Source: Rhizobium sp. BG4
GTDB taxonomy: Bacteria > Pseudomonadota > Alphaproteobacteria > Rhizobiales > Rhizobiaceae
Assembly: GCF_016864575.1 (NCBI RefSeq)
Contig: NZ_CP044125.1
Coordinates: 2,641,001 to 2,705,000, forward strand
Length of the DNA stretch: 64,000 nucleotides
Direction: 5' to 3'
The stretch's first letter is position 1. Each line of letters starts with the position of its first letter. Of this stretch, positions 35,747 to 44,441 are shown one piece after another. Both the position numbers and the translations under genes were made by a program. The notes under the pieces were generated by a model. That model saw only the letters and a list, made by a program, of their open reading frames with translations, did no database searches and was not told the origin of the DNA.

Positions 35747-36393
35747 CGCTGTTCCCGCCAGGGATCGCCGAACATGTGATAGCCGTTCATCTCCCAGAAG
35801 CCCGCCCGGTCAGCGGGCATCAGGTCGATGCGGCGCAGCCATTTGGCGCTTTTCCAGAAATAGAGATGCGGGACGATGAGGCGCATCGGGCCGCCGTGAT
35901 CGGCCGTCAGCGGCTGGCCTTCCCAGGCGGTCGCGAGGATCGCGTCTTCGGCGGCGAAATCGGCGAGCGGCAGGTTGGTCGTGTAGCCGTCGTAGCTCGT
36001 CAGCATGACATAGTTTGCTTCCGCCTTGGGCATGGCGCGGTCGAGCAGGTCGCGCGTCGCGACGCCCTTCCATTTGTTGTCATAGCGCGACCATGTCGTG
36101 ACGCAGTGGATGTCGGAGACGAAGGTGCTCTGCTCCAGCGCCTGGAAGTCGCGCCAGGAAAGCGTCAGCGGCGTTTCCACCAGGCCACGGACCTCCAGCT
36201 TCCATGTGTCGAGCGCAATCGACGGCTGCTGACCGAGATCGAGCACCGGCCAGTTCTTCACCAGATGCTGGCCGGGCGGCAGGCGGTCGGTTTCCGGGCG
36301 GGCGACGCGGCCGGTCAGGAACTTGCCTTCGGCGGCCCAGCGGCGTTTGGAGGTGGTCAGTTTACTGTCAACAGGGGTCTGCTGGTCGGTCAT
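35731..36393 (-). CDS. Sulfite-oxidase-fold molybdopterin oxidoreductase
   Basis: A 220-aa enzyme of the oxidoreductase molybdopterin-binding family (YedY/MsrP and sulfite oxidase relatives). VLDLGQQPSIALDTW opens the fold. SDIHCVTTWSRYDNKW holds the Cys that binds molybdenum, and GGPMRLIVPHLYFWKSAKW is the later conserved part. There is no signal peptide, unlike MsrP, and no heme domain, so it is probably cytoplasmic with an unknown substrate. The ATG at 36393 follows GAGAGGACGAG. It stands divergent from the sensor kinase gene. Confidence 0.87.
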   Translation of the reverse strand: MTDQQTPVDSKLTTSKRRWAAEGKFLTGRVARPETDRLPPGQHLVKNWPVLDLGQQPSIALDTWKLEVRGLVETPLTLSWRDFQALEQSTFVSDIHCVTTWSRYDNKWKGVATRDLLDRAMPKAEANYVMLTSYDGYTTNLPLADFAAEDAILATAWEGQPLTADHGGPMRLIVPHLYFWKSAKWLRRIDLMPADRAGFWEMNGYHMFGDPWREQRYSED

Positions 36394-36528
36394 GGCACTC
36401 GTCCTCTCGCAGTGCAGCGATAGGACAATCTGGAGCCGCAGCTGTCAAGGCAGCCGCGCCTCTTGGAATCCTCCTCCGTGCTCATTACAATCAGGCCGTC
36501 GGGGATGCCTTCCTGGGGAGGGAGGCAG

Positions 36529-38378
36529 AATGGGAGGAGCCGCCGCTGTCTCAGAGGCACAGGCTTATATTCGCGCTGTTCTCAGTGCCTTTCGTCGTTT
36601 TCGCCTTCTTCTACTACGGCGGATCGGTGGCGACGCGCGCCTATATGGCAGAGGCCTCGGCCCAGGCGGGAACGGCGCTGCGTCTTGCCGTCTCGGCGCT
36701 CAGCGGCCATCTCAACCGCTATGAGGCGCTGCCGGCGCTGATTGCCGATCACGACGATATCAAGGAACTGGTGGCCCACCCCGAAGACAAGGGGTTGCGG
36801 GATGCCGCCAACCTCTATCTCAAGGAGATCAACCATCTCCTGAAATCCTCCGATATCTATGTGATCACACCCGACGGCGAGACGATCGCGGCCAGCAATT
36901 TTGATCTGCCCGACAGCTTCGTCGGCGAGAATTTCAGCTACCGGCCCTATTTCCAGGAGGCGATCGCCGGCAAGCAGTCGCGCTTCTACGCGCTCGGCAC
37001 GACATCGCTGAAGCGCGGCTATTATTTCGGTTCGCCGATCAGGGTGGGGGACGAGATACGCGGGGTCATCGTCTTCAAGGTCGATATCGACATGATCGAA
37101 TCCTCCTGGACGGGCGGCGAATACCGCATCTTCGTCTCCGACCCCGAGGGCATCATCTTCATGTCCGGCAAGCCGGAATGGCTCTATAACAGCATCCTGC
37201 CGCTGACCACCGACCGCCTGCAGCGCACTGAGGCGTCGCGGCGCTATGCCAATGCGACGCTCGCGGCATTGCCGGTGAACCGCAGCCGCTTCGAGGATCA
37301 CAATCTGATGGGGCTGGTCGAGGAGGGCGTGCAGAAGGAATATCTGGTGCTTTCCAGCTACATGACGGCCGAGGACTGGACGGTCAACGTGCTGCTCGAC
37401 ACCGGCTCCGTCCGGGCGCAGGCGCGCACGGCGCTTGCTGCGGTCTTCCTGTTCCTCTGCATTGCCGGGCTCGCCTTCGCGGTGCTGCGCCAGCGGCGCA
37501 TGCGGCTGAACGAACGCATGCATCTGCAGGCCGAAGCCCGCAACGAGCTGGAGCGGCGCGTCGAGGAGCGCACCGCCGATCTCGCCCGCGTCAACAGCCG
37601 CATCGAGGAGGAAATCGCCGAGCGCCGGCTGACGGAAAAGCAGCTGCGCCAGACGCAGGCCGATCTTATTCAGGCCGGCAAGCTTGCCGGTCTCGGCCAG
37701 ATGTCGGCGGCACTTTCTCACGAGTTTAACCAGCCGCTGGCGGCCGCCAAGACCTATACGGACAGCGCCACCGTTCTGCTCGATCGCGGGCGCACGGACG
37801 AGGCACAGGACAATATCCGGCGGATCGGCGGCCTGATCGACCGTATGGCATCGATCAGCAAGCACTTGCGCAATTTCGCCCGCAAGCCGAACGAAAAGCT
37901 CGGCCCGGTGCCGCTGGATGAGGCGATCCGCGACACGCTGGAGATCGTCGCGTGGCGGATCAAGGCGGCGGACGCCGATCTCAGGCTTGATCTCGGCCTG
38001 CATCCGCCTGTGGTGCGGGCCGGTTCTGTGCGTCTGCAGCAGGTGCTGGTCAATGTCATCTCGAATGCCGCCGATGCCGTCGAGGGGCTGGACGACCGGC
38101 GTATCGAGGTGCGGGCCTCGGAGGAGGCGGGAAGGGTGGTGCTGACGGTTCGCGACTTCGGCCCCGGCGTGCCGGCGGCGATTGCCGAGCGCATCTTCGA
38201 TCCGTTCTTCACGACGAAGGGCGTCGGCAAGGGGCTCGGGCTCGGTCTTTCGATCTCCTACAACATCATCAAGGATTTCGGTGGCAGCCTGACCGTCGCC
38301 AATCATCCAGATGGTGGGGCGGAGTTCCGTATCGAGCTGCAATCGGCCGCGGGTGCAATGCCGGAGGCGGCGGAATGA
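36529..38378 (+). CDS. DctB-like sensor histidine kinase (5' end uncertain)
   Basis: A kinase of about 612 residues. A first membrane span (LIFALFSVPFVVFAFFYYGG), a double-Cache periplasmic sensor, a second span near LAAVFLFLCIAGLAFAVL and a coiled linker precede ALSHEFNQPLAAAKTY (phospho-His) and an ATPase domain with NVISNAADAVEG and GKGLGLGLSI. This layout matches DctB, which senses C4-dicarboxylates. It overlaps the DctD-like gene by four bases. No ATG or TTG lies in frame before the first span: the ATG at 36529 with excellent GGGAGG is one base out of frame, and the first in-frame GTG (36585) is inside the span. The tct genes downstream suggest it may sense a tricarboxylate. Confidence 0.83.
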
Positions 38379-39706
38379 GCGAACAGAAAATCCTGCTCGT
38401 TGACGACGAGGAGGAACTGCGCCGCTCGACGGCGCAGGCGCTGGAGCTCTCGGGCTTCAGTGTCGAGACCTTCTCCAATGCCGATCATGTGCTGGAGCTG
38501 ATCGGCTACAGTTTTCCGGGCGTCGTCGTCAGCGATATCCGCATGCCCGGCACCGACGGCATGACGCTGATGAGCCGGATCCGCGAGATCGACGCCGAAG
38601 TGCCCGTTATCCTCGTCACCGGTCATGGCGACGTGCAGCTCGCCGTGAAGGCGATGCGCGAGGGCGCCTATGATTTCATCGAGAAGCCGTTCACGCCTCA
38701 GATGCTGGCCGGCGTCATCAAGCGCGCCTTCGAGCGGCGTGGCCTCGTGCTCGAAAACCGGCTGCTGAAGGCGGTTGCCGGCAAGCGGGACGATATCGAG
38801 GCGCGGCTGCCGGGGCGCACGCAGGTGATGGTCGACCTGCGCTATCGCATCCGGGCGATCGGGGCGAGCGACGCTGATACGCTGATCGTCGGTGAGACCG
38901 GCGCCGGCAAGGAAGTGGTGGCGCGGGCGCTTCATGATATCAGCGCGCGGGCGAGCCGCCCGTTCATCGCCATCAATTGCGCGGCACTTCCAGCAAACCT
39001 GATCGAGAGCGAGCTTTTCGGCCATGAGGCAGGCGCCTTTCCAGGTGCCGTGCGTCCACGCTACGGCAAGTTCGAACATGGCCGCGGCGGGACGATCCTG
39101 CTCGACGAGATCGGCTCGATGCCCTTCGATCTGCAGGCGAAGTTTCTGCGCGTGCTGCAGGAGCGGGTGATCTCGCGCCTCGGCTCCAACGAGGTCGTGC
39201 CGCTCGACGTGCGCTTCATTGCCACCAGCAAGGTAGACTTGGAGGAGGAGGTCGCGGCGGGACGGTTCCGCGCCGATCTCTTCTACCGGCTGAATGTCGC
39301 GACGCTGCATGTGCCGGCGCTGGCGCAGCGGCGGGCGGATATTCCGCTGCTCTTTCTCCAGCTGGTGCGCGAGGCGGCGGCGCGATACGGGCGGGACGAT
39401 ATGCCGGTTTCGCCGGATCTGATCTCCGATATCGCCCAGCGCGACTGGCCGGGCAACGTCCGCGAGTTGCGCAATGCGGCCGACCGTTTCGTGCTCGGTC
39501 TCGATGGCGGCGAGCGGCCGAATGGCGAGGCGACGGGGCTCGCCGATCGTGTCGCGGAATTCGAGCGCGGCGTCATCGCCAGCGCGCTGGTTGCCCATGG
39601 CGGCAGCCTCAAGCCGGTCTATGAGTCGCTGCAGATATCGCGCAAGACGCTGTACGAGAAGATGCAGAAATACGGGCTCGACAAGAAGCTGTTGGTTTCC
39701 GAATAG
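38375..39706 (+). CDS. DctD-like sigma-54-dependent response regulator
   Basis: A 443-aa NtrC-family activator. The receiver has ILLVDDEEELRR and the Asp in VVVSDIRMPG. The AAA+ domain has VGETGAGKEVVARAL (Walker A) and GGTILLDEIGSM (Walker B). A C-terminal Fis-type helix-turn-helix ends in ISRKTLYEKMQKYGLDKK. The loop that normally reads GAFTGA and touches sigma-54 is GAFPGA here. It is coupled to the kinase gene by a four-base overlap and probably activates tctC-tctB-tctA just downstream. A perfect dyad six bases after its stop is a candidate binding site. Confidence 0.9.
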   Translation: MSEQKILLVDDEEELRRSTAQALELSGFSVETFSNADHVLELIGYSFPGVVVSDIRMPGTDGMTLMSRIREIDAEVPVILVTGHGDVQLAVKAMREGAYDFIEKPFTPQMLAGVIKRAFERRGLVLENRLLKAVAGKRDDIEARLPGRTQVMVDLRYRIRAIGASDADTLIVGETGAGKEVVARALHDISARASRPFIAINCAALPANLIESELFGHEAGAFPGAVRPRYGKFEHGRGGTILLDEIGSMPFDLQAKFLRVLQERVISRLGSNEVVPLDVRFIATSKVDLEEEVAAGRFRADLFYRLNVATLHVPALAQRRADIPLLFLQLVREAAARYGRDDMPVSPDLISDIAQRDWPGNVRELRNAADRFVLGLDGGERPNGEATGLADRVAEFERGVIASALVAHGGSLKPVYESLQISRKTLYEKMQKYGLDKKLLVSE

Positions 39707-39711
39707 GCCGA

Positions 39712-39731
39712 ATGGGTGGATTTCCACCCAT
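39712..39731. promoter_or_regulatory. Candidate upstream activator site for the DctD-like regulator
   Basis: ATGGGTGGATTTCCACCCAT is a perfect 9-2-9 dyad, 175 bases before tctC. No T-run follows, so it does not look like a terminator. Its place and symmetry suit an NtrC-family activator site. A weak GG-N10-GC pair (39779-39792) lies between it and tctC and could be part of a sigma-54 promoter. Both roles are inferred. Confidence 0.5.
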
Positions 39732-39905
39732 CGCTATCCGCCTTTGTTTCCAAATCGACCCATGCTGCATCGCACGCAGGCGAAATCTCTGCCCCGCGGC
39801 ATGCCCAGCCGATTGCCGCCGGCGCGTTTACCACCTGTTAATGGCCGCATCTCACCGGCGCATGGGAAGCGCCGGCGGAGCCTGTTTTCATCAGGGAGGA
39901 AAACG

Positions 39906-40889
39906 ATGAAACTCTTCAAGGCCATGCTTGGCATGACGGCGGCCGCTGCCGTCTCTCTTTTCGCTGCCGGTGCATCCGCACAGGGCTATCCTGAACGCAC
40001 CATCACCATGGTCGTGCCCTTCGCGGCCGGCGGCCCGACGGATACGGTCGCGCGCCTCGTCGCCGAATCCATGTCGAAGGATCTCGGGCAGCAGATCGTG
40101 GTCGAAAATGTCGGCGGCGCTGGTGGCACGCTCGGCGCCGGCCGCGTTGCCGCTGCCGATCCGGATGGCTACACGATCCTGCTGCATCACATCGGCATGG
40201 CGACATCGGCCACGCTCTACCGCAAGCTCGCCTATGACACGTTGAACGCCTTCGAATATGTCGGTCTCGTCACCGACGTTCCGATGACGATCGTTGCCCG
40301 CAAGGATTTCGAACCCGCCGATCTCAAGAGCCTCGTCGAATACGTCAAGGCGAACAAGGACAAGGTCACTTACGCCAACGCCGGCATTGGTGCTGCCTCG
40401 CATCTCTGCGGCATGATGTTCATGAGCGCCATCCAGACACCGCTCACGACCGTTCCCTACAAGGGCACCGGTCCGGCGATGACGGATCTGCTCGGTGGCC
40501 AGGTCGATATCATGTGCGACCAGACCACCAACACCACGAAGCAGATCCAGGGCGGCACGATCAAGGCCTACGCCGTGACCTCCCCGAAGCGCCTCGACGT
40601 TCTGAAGGACGTTCCGACGGCCGTCGAAGGCGGTCTGCCGGGCTTCGAGGTCGGTATCTGGCACGGCGTCTACACGCCGAAGGGCACGCCTGCGGAAATC
40701 AACGAGCGTCTGTCGAAGTCGCTGCAGGTGGCGCTGAAGGACGAGAACGTCGTCAAGCGCTTCGCCGAACTCGGCACCGCGCCGTCGCCGGATGCCGATG
40801 CGACGCCGGCTGCGCTGAAGACCAAGCTCGAGACCGAAATCGCCCGCTGGAAGCCGGTGATCGAGGCTGCCGGCGAATACGCCGACTGA
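39906..40889 (+). CDS. tctC: Tripartite tricarboxylate transporter substrate-binding protein TctC
   Basis: A 327-aa periplasmic protein. The signal peptide MKLFKAMLGMTAAAAVSLFA ends near GASA-QGYPE. The Bug-type fold follows with RTITMVVPFAAGGPTDTVAR, then VENVGGAGGTLGAGRVA and VPYKGTGPAMTDLLGGQVD, all standard for TctC. It captures citrate or a related carboxylate for the TctBA membrane part. AGGGAGGA precedes the ATG at 39906; the frame that opens at 39474 is not used. It heads the tctCBA operon, though a RIME-like repeat separates it from tctB. Confidence 0.95.
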   Translation: MKLFKAMLGMTAAAAVSLFAAGASAQGYPERTITMVVPFAAGGPTDTVARLVAESMSKDLGQQIVVENVGGAGGTLGAGRVAAADPDGYTILLHHIGMATSATLYRKLAYDTLNAFEYVGLVTDVPMTIVARKDFEPADLKSLVEYVKANKDKVTYANAGIGAASHLCGMMFMSAIQTPLTTVPYKGTGPAMTDLLGGQVDIMCDQTTNTTKQIQGGTIKAYAVTSPKRLDVLKDVPTAVEGGLPGFEVGIWHGVYTPKGTPAEINERLSKSLQVALKDENVVKRFAELGTAPSPDADATPAALKTKLETEIARWKPVIEAAGEYAD

Positions 40890-40912
40890 TTGGCCGCCAA
40901 CGTCGAGTGCGG

Positions 40913-41010
40913 AGCCCCCTCACCCTAACCCTCTCCCCGCTGGGGAGAGGGGACGCGGCTTCCCTTCTCCCCTTGGGGAGAAGGTGCCCGTCAGGGCGGA
41001 TGAGGGGGCT
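40913..41010. repeat. RIME-like palindromic repeat between tctC and tctB
   Basis: The ends are perfect 10-bp inverted repeats, AGCCCCCTCA (40913-40922) and TGAGGGGGCT (41001-41010). Inside are two hairpins, CCTCTCCCC with GGGGAGAGG (40930-40950) and CCTTCTCCCC with GGGGAGAAGG (40963-40984). The same design recurs at 44307-44424. It matches the mosaic RIME elements known from rhizobia. Confidence 0.88.
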
Positions 41011-41052
41011 ACCCGCTTCGACGCCAACTCTCTCCAACCCCACGGAGACACC

Positions 41053-41514
41053 ATGAAATCTGTCACATTCGACACGACAAATGCGATCTGCGGCGCGCTT
41101 CTGGTCGCGACCGGCGCATTCTTCGCCTATCAGTCCTTCACGCTCGAACTCGGCACCGCGCTGCGCATGGGGCCGGGCTATTTTCCGCTGGTGCTTTCGG
41201 CGGTGCTGGTCATCCTCGGCGGTATCGTCTTCATCCAGGCGCTGCGCGTCGAGGGCGAGCCGATCGATCCCTTTGCCTGGCGCGGGATGCTCTTCATTCT
41301 TCCGGCACCCATCCTGTTTGGGCTGACGGTTCGCGGCCTCGGCTTTGCGCCGTCGCTGTTCCTCGCGGCCTTCGTCGCCTGTTTCGCGTCGCAGAAGATG
41401 AACGTCTTCTACGCGCTGATCCTGTCGCTTGGGCTCACGGTGTTCTCGGTTGCGGTGTTCAGCTACGGCCTCGGCCTGCCGTTCGAGCGCTTCGGTCCGT
41501 GGACCAGGTTCTGA
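41053..41514 (+). CDS. tctB: Tripartite tricarboxylate transporter small membrane subunit TctB
   Basis: A 153-aa protein with four predicted membrane segments: ICGALLVATGAFFAYQSF, YFPLVLSAVLVILGGIVFI, FILPAPILFGLTVRGLGF and YALILSLGLTVFSVAVFSY. GTALRMGPGYFPL is the family hallmark. It pairs with TctA to move the carboxylate across the inner membrane. The ATG at 41053 has ACGGAGA upstream; the longer frame from 40984 runs into the repeat. tctA follows 10 bases later. Confidence 0.93.
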   Translation: MKSVTFDTTNAICGALLVATGAFFAYQSFTLELGTALRMGPGYFPLVLSAVLVILGGIVFIQALRVEGEPIDPFAWRGMLFILPAPILFGLTVRGLGFAPSLFLAAFVACFASQKMNVFYALILSLGLTVFSVAVFSYGLGLPFERFGPWTRF

Positions 41515-41524
41515 GGAGAGGGAC

Positions 41525-43030
41525 ATGGAACTTTTCAGCAATCTCGCCCTCGGCTTCGCAACGGCGGCGACGCCCGCAAACCTGCTCTTCTGCCTCATCG
41601 GCGTCCTTCTCGGCACACTGATCGGCGTTCTCCCCGGCATCGGCGCCACGGCGACGATCGCCATGCTGCTGCCGATCACCTTCCAGCTGGAGCCGGTCTC
41701 CTCGCTGATCATGCTCGCCGGCATCTATTACGGCGCGCAATATGGCGGTTCGACCACGGCGATCCTCATCAACATGCCGGGTGAGTCCTCCTCGGCGGTG
41801 ACGGCGATCGACGGATACCAGATGGCCCGCAAGGGCAGGGCGGGGGCCGCACTTGCGATCGCCGCACTCGGCTCGTTCTTCGCCGGTACGGTCTCTACCT
41901 TCCTCGTCGCCATCTTCGCGCCGCCGCTGACCGAGATCGCGCTGAAGTTCGGCGCGCCCGAATATTTCTCGCTGATGATCGTCGGTCTGGTGTCGTCAAT
42001 CGCGCTGGCGCATGGCTCGGTCATCAAAGCGCTGGCGATGGTGGCGCTCGGCCTGCTGCTCGGCCTCGTCGGCACCGATATCTATACCGGTACGCCGCGC
42101 TTCACGCTCGGCATCCGCGAATATGCCGACGGGCTGAACTTTGTGGCGCTTGCCGTCGGTGTCTTCGGCGTCGCCGAAATCCTGCGCAATCTCGAAGGCG
42201 AGTCGACGCGCACGGTGCTGATGAACAAGGTGACCGGCCTGCTGCCATCGAAGCAGGAATTCAAGGAGATGATCGCGCCGGTCCTTCGTGGCACGGCGAT
42301 CGGCTCGGCGCTCGGCATCCTGCCGGGCGGCGGCGCGATCCTCGCATCCTTCGCCTCCTATACGGTGGAGAAGCGTTCGTCGAAGAAGCCGGAGGAATTC
42401 GGGCATGGTGCGGTCGCGGGTGTTGCTGGTCCTGAATCGGCCAACAATGCCGGCGCACAGACCTCGTTCATTCCGCTCCTGACCCTCGGCATTCCCGCCA
42501 ATCCGGTCATGGCGCTGATGGTTGGCGCGATGATCATCCAGGGCATCGTGCCCGGCCCGAATGTCGCGACCGAGCAGCCGGCGCTGTTCTGGGGCATCAT
42601 CGCCTCGATGTGGATCGGCAACCTGATGCTCGTCATCCTGAACCTGCCGCTGATCGGCCTCTGGGTGAAGCTGCTGACGGTGCCCTATTACGTACTCTTC
42701 CCCGTTATCATGGCCTTCTGCTCGATCGGGGTCTACAGCGTCAACTCGAACGTCTACGACCTCTATGCCGTCGCCTTCTTCGGGCTGATCGGTTATGTGC
42801 TGGCGAAGTTGCGCTGCGAGCCGGCGCCGCTGCTGCTCGGCTTCGTGCTCGGGCCGCTGCTGGAAGAGAACCTGCGGCGCGCGATGATCCTGTCGCGCGG
42901 CGATCCGACGACCTTCCTGACCCGGCCGATCAGCGCGACGCTGCTCGCCATCGCGCTTGCCGTTCTCATCATCGTCTTCCTGCCGAGCGTGAAGAAGAAG
43001 CGCGAGGAGGTCTTCGTCGAGGAAACGTGA
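41525..43030 (+). CDS. tctA: Tripartite tricarboxylate transporter large membrane subunit TctA
   Basis: A 501-aa protein of about 11-12 membrane spans, the normal TctA length. Family signatures are LIGVLPGIGATATIAMLLPI, YYGAQYGGSTTAILINMPGE and the later GILPGGGAILASFASY with GVAGPESANNAGAQTSFIPL. It drives ion-coupled uptake of tricarboxylates bound by TctC. The ATG at 41525 follows GGAGAGGG. A strong terminator closes the operon. Confidence 0.96.
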   Translation: MELFSNLALGFATAATPANLLFCLIGVLLGTLIGVLPGIGATATIAMLLPITFQLEPVSSLIMLAGIYYGAQYGGSTTAILINMPGESSSAVTAIDGYQMARKGRAGAALAIAALGSFFAGTVSTFLVAIFAPPLTEIALKFGAPEYFSLMIVGLVSSIALAHGSVIKALAMVALGLLLGLVGTDIYTGTPRFTLGIREYADGLNFVALAVGVFGVAEILRNLEGESTRTVLMNKVTGLLPSKQEFKEMIAPVLRGTAIGSALGILPGGGAILASFASYTVEKRSSKKPEEFGHGAVAGVAGPESANNAGAQTSFIPLLTLGIPANPVMALMVGAMIIQGIVPGPNVATEQPALFWGIIASMWIGNLMLVILNLPLIGLWVKLLTVPYYVLFPVIMAFCSIGVYSVNSNVYDLYAVAFFGLIGYVLAKLRCEPAPLLLGFVLGPLLEENLRRAMILSRGDPTTFLTRPISATLLAIALAVLIIVFLPSVKKKREEVFVEET

Positions 43031-43073
43031 GGGGTTGAACTCACTGCCTCTTTGTAGAACAAAGGGATACCTG

Positions 43074-43101
43074 AAACGGGCGCCGTTCTGGCGCCCGTTT
43101 T
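43074..43101 (+). terminator. Terminator of the tct operon
   Basis: AAACGGGCGCC (43074-43084) pairs perfectly with GGCGCCCGTTT (43090-43100) over a 5-base loop, followed by T residues. It lies 43 bases after the tctA stop. Confidence 0.9.
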
Positions 43102-43125
43102 CGCATGCACAGGACATCCCGGCTC

Positions 43126-44295
43126 ATGACCATTCCCGCCCGGATCAAGGACGATCTACCCTTCCTCATCTCGCTTCGCCGTGATCTTCACGCGCATCCC
43201 GAGCTCGGCTTCGAAGAGGAGCGCACCAGCGGCATCGTCGCGAAACTGCTGGAGGAGGCCGGTATCAAGGTTCACCGCGGGCTTGGCACCACCGGCGTCG
43301 TCGGCACGCTGCAGGTCGGCAACGGCACGCGCAGCATCGGCCTCAGGGCGGATATGGATGCACTGGCGATGCCCGAGATTGCCGAGCGGCCTTACAAGTC
43401 CACTGTTCAGGGCAAGATGCATGCCTGCGGGCATGACGGCCACACGACGATGCTGCTCGGTGCCGCGCGCTATCTGGCTGAAACCAAGGGATTTTCGGGC
43501 ACGGTGCATTTCATCTTCCAGCCGGCCGAAGAGGGACGCGGTGGGGCGCGGCGGATGGTCGAGGAGGGGCTGTTCAAGCTCTTCCCCTGCGATGCCGTCT
43601 ATGGCCTGCACAACATGCCGGGGCTCGATGTCGATGAGATCGCCGTCGTCGAGGGCCCGCAGCTTGCCTCATCCGACAGCTGGCGTGTCACCTTCCGCGG
43701 TACCGGCACGCATGGCGCCAAGCCGCATCTCGGCCGCGATCCGATCACTGCCGCGGGCACCTTCCTCGCCTCGCTGCAGACCATCGTCGGCCGCGTCGTC
43801 GATCCGCTGCAGCCGGCCGTCGTCAGCGCCTGCTCGCTGCAGGCGGGGGATCCGAAGGCGCTGAACGTCATCCCCGATACGGTCGAGATCGGCGGCACGG
43901 CGCGGGCCTATTCGCCCGAAGTGCGCGACCAGCTGGAAGCAGAGATCGGCCGTCTGGCGCAGGGCACGGCGCAGATGTTCGGGATATCAGCCGACTACGG
44001 CTTCGAGCGGCGTATTCCGCCTGTGGTCAACGATGCGGATGCAACGGCGCGGGCGCTTGGCGCTGCGGGCGAAGTGTTCGGCGCGAAGGTCCGCACCAGC
44101 TTTCCGCCGTCGACGGCGGGGGATGACTTCGCCTTCTTCGGGCAGAATGCGCCGGGGTGCTATGTGTGGCTCGGGAACGGGCCGGCCGTGGATGGGGCGC
44201 TGCACCACAATACGGCCTACGATTTCAACGATGGGGCGCTTGGGTTTGGGGCGGCCTATTGGGTGAAGCTGGTGGAACGGGAATTGGCGGCTTAG
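43126..44295 (+). CDS. M20 family amidohydrolase (hippurate hydrolase/aminoacylase-like)
   Basis: A 389-aa metal-dependent hydrolase that removes acyl groups from amino acids or similar amides. LRRDLHAHPELGFEE starts the fold. LRADMDALAMPE, MHACGHDGHTTMLLG and FQPAEEGRGGARRMV hold the two-metal site, and SAGDDFAFF-type residues (TAGDDFAFFGQNAPGCYVW) follow. ATG 43126 is preferred over 43105 because the family begins near here. It lies 24 bases beyond the tct terminator, so it is probably a separate unit. Its true substrate cannot be told. Confidence 0.92.
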   Translation: MTIPARIKDDLPFLISLRRDLHAHPELGFEEERTSGIVAKLLEEAGIKVHRGLGTTGVVGTLQVGNGTRSIGLRADMDALAMPEIAERPYKSTVQGKMHACGHDGHTTMLLGAARYLAETKGFSGTVHFIFQPAEEGRGGARRMVEEGLFKLFPCDAVYGLHNMPGLDVDEIAVVEGPQLASSDSWRVTFRGTGTHGAKPHLGRDPITAAGTFLASLQTIVGRVVDPLQPAVVSACSLQAGDPKALNVIPDTVEIGGTARAYSPEVRDQLEAEIGRLAQGTAQMFGISADYGFERRIPPVVNDADATARALGAAGEVFGAKVRTSFPPSTAGDDFAFFGQNAPGCYVWLGNGPAVDGALHHNTAYDFNDGALGFGAAYWVKLVERELAA

Positions 44296-44306
44296 GTCGC
44301 GTGCGG

Positions 44307-44424
44307 GGCCCCCTCATCCGCCCTTCGGGCACCTTCTCCCCGAGGGGAGAAGGGACGTGCGGCCCGCTCCGGGTTTCCCTTCTCCCCAGCGGGGAGAAGG
44401 TGCCGGCAGGCGGATGAGGGGGCC
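44307..44424. repeat. RIME-like palindromic repeat
   Basis: Perfect 16-bp inverted ends, GGCCCCCTCATCCGCC (44307-44322) and GGCGGATGAGGGGGCC (44409-44424), flank two hairpins with CCTTCTCCCC arms (about 44331-44353 and 44377-44400). It is a longer relative of the element at 40913. It lies between convergent genes and may also act as a two-way terminator. Confidence 0.9.
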
Positions 44425-44441
44425 ACACCCCCAAGCGATCC

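Noticed and set aside
36204..36545. The in-frame ATG at 36204 as the start of the DctB-like kinase
   Set aside because: It lies inside the divergent molybdopterin enzyme gene, and the added residues are Arg/Ser-rich with no family match.
39779..39792. A firm sigma-54 promoter before tctC
   Set aside because: Only GG-N10-GC is met; the flanking bases match TGGCAC-N5-TTGC poorly, so it is mentioned only as a weak candidate.
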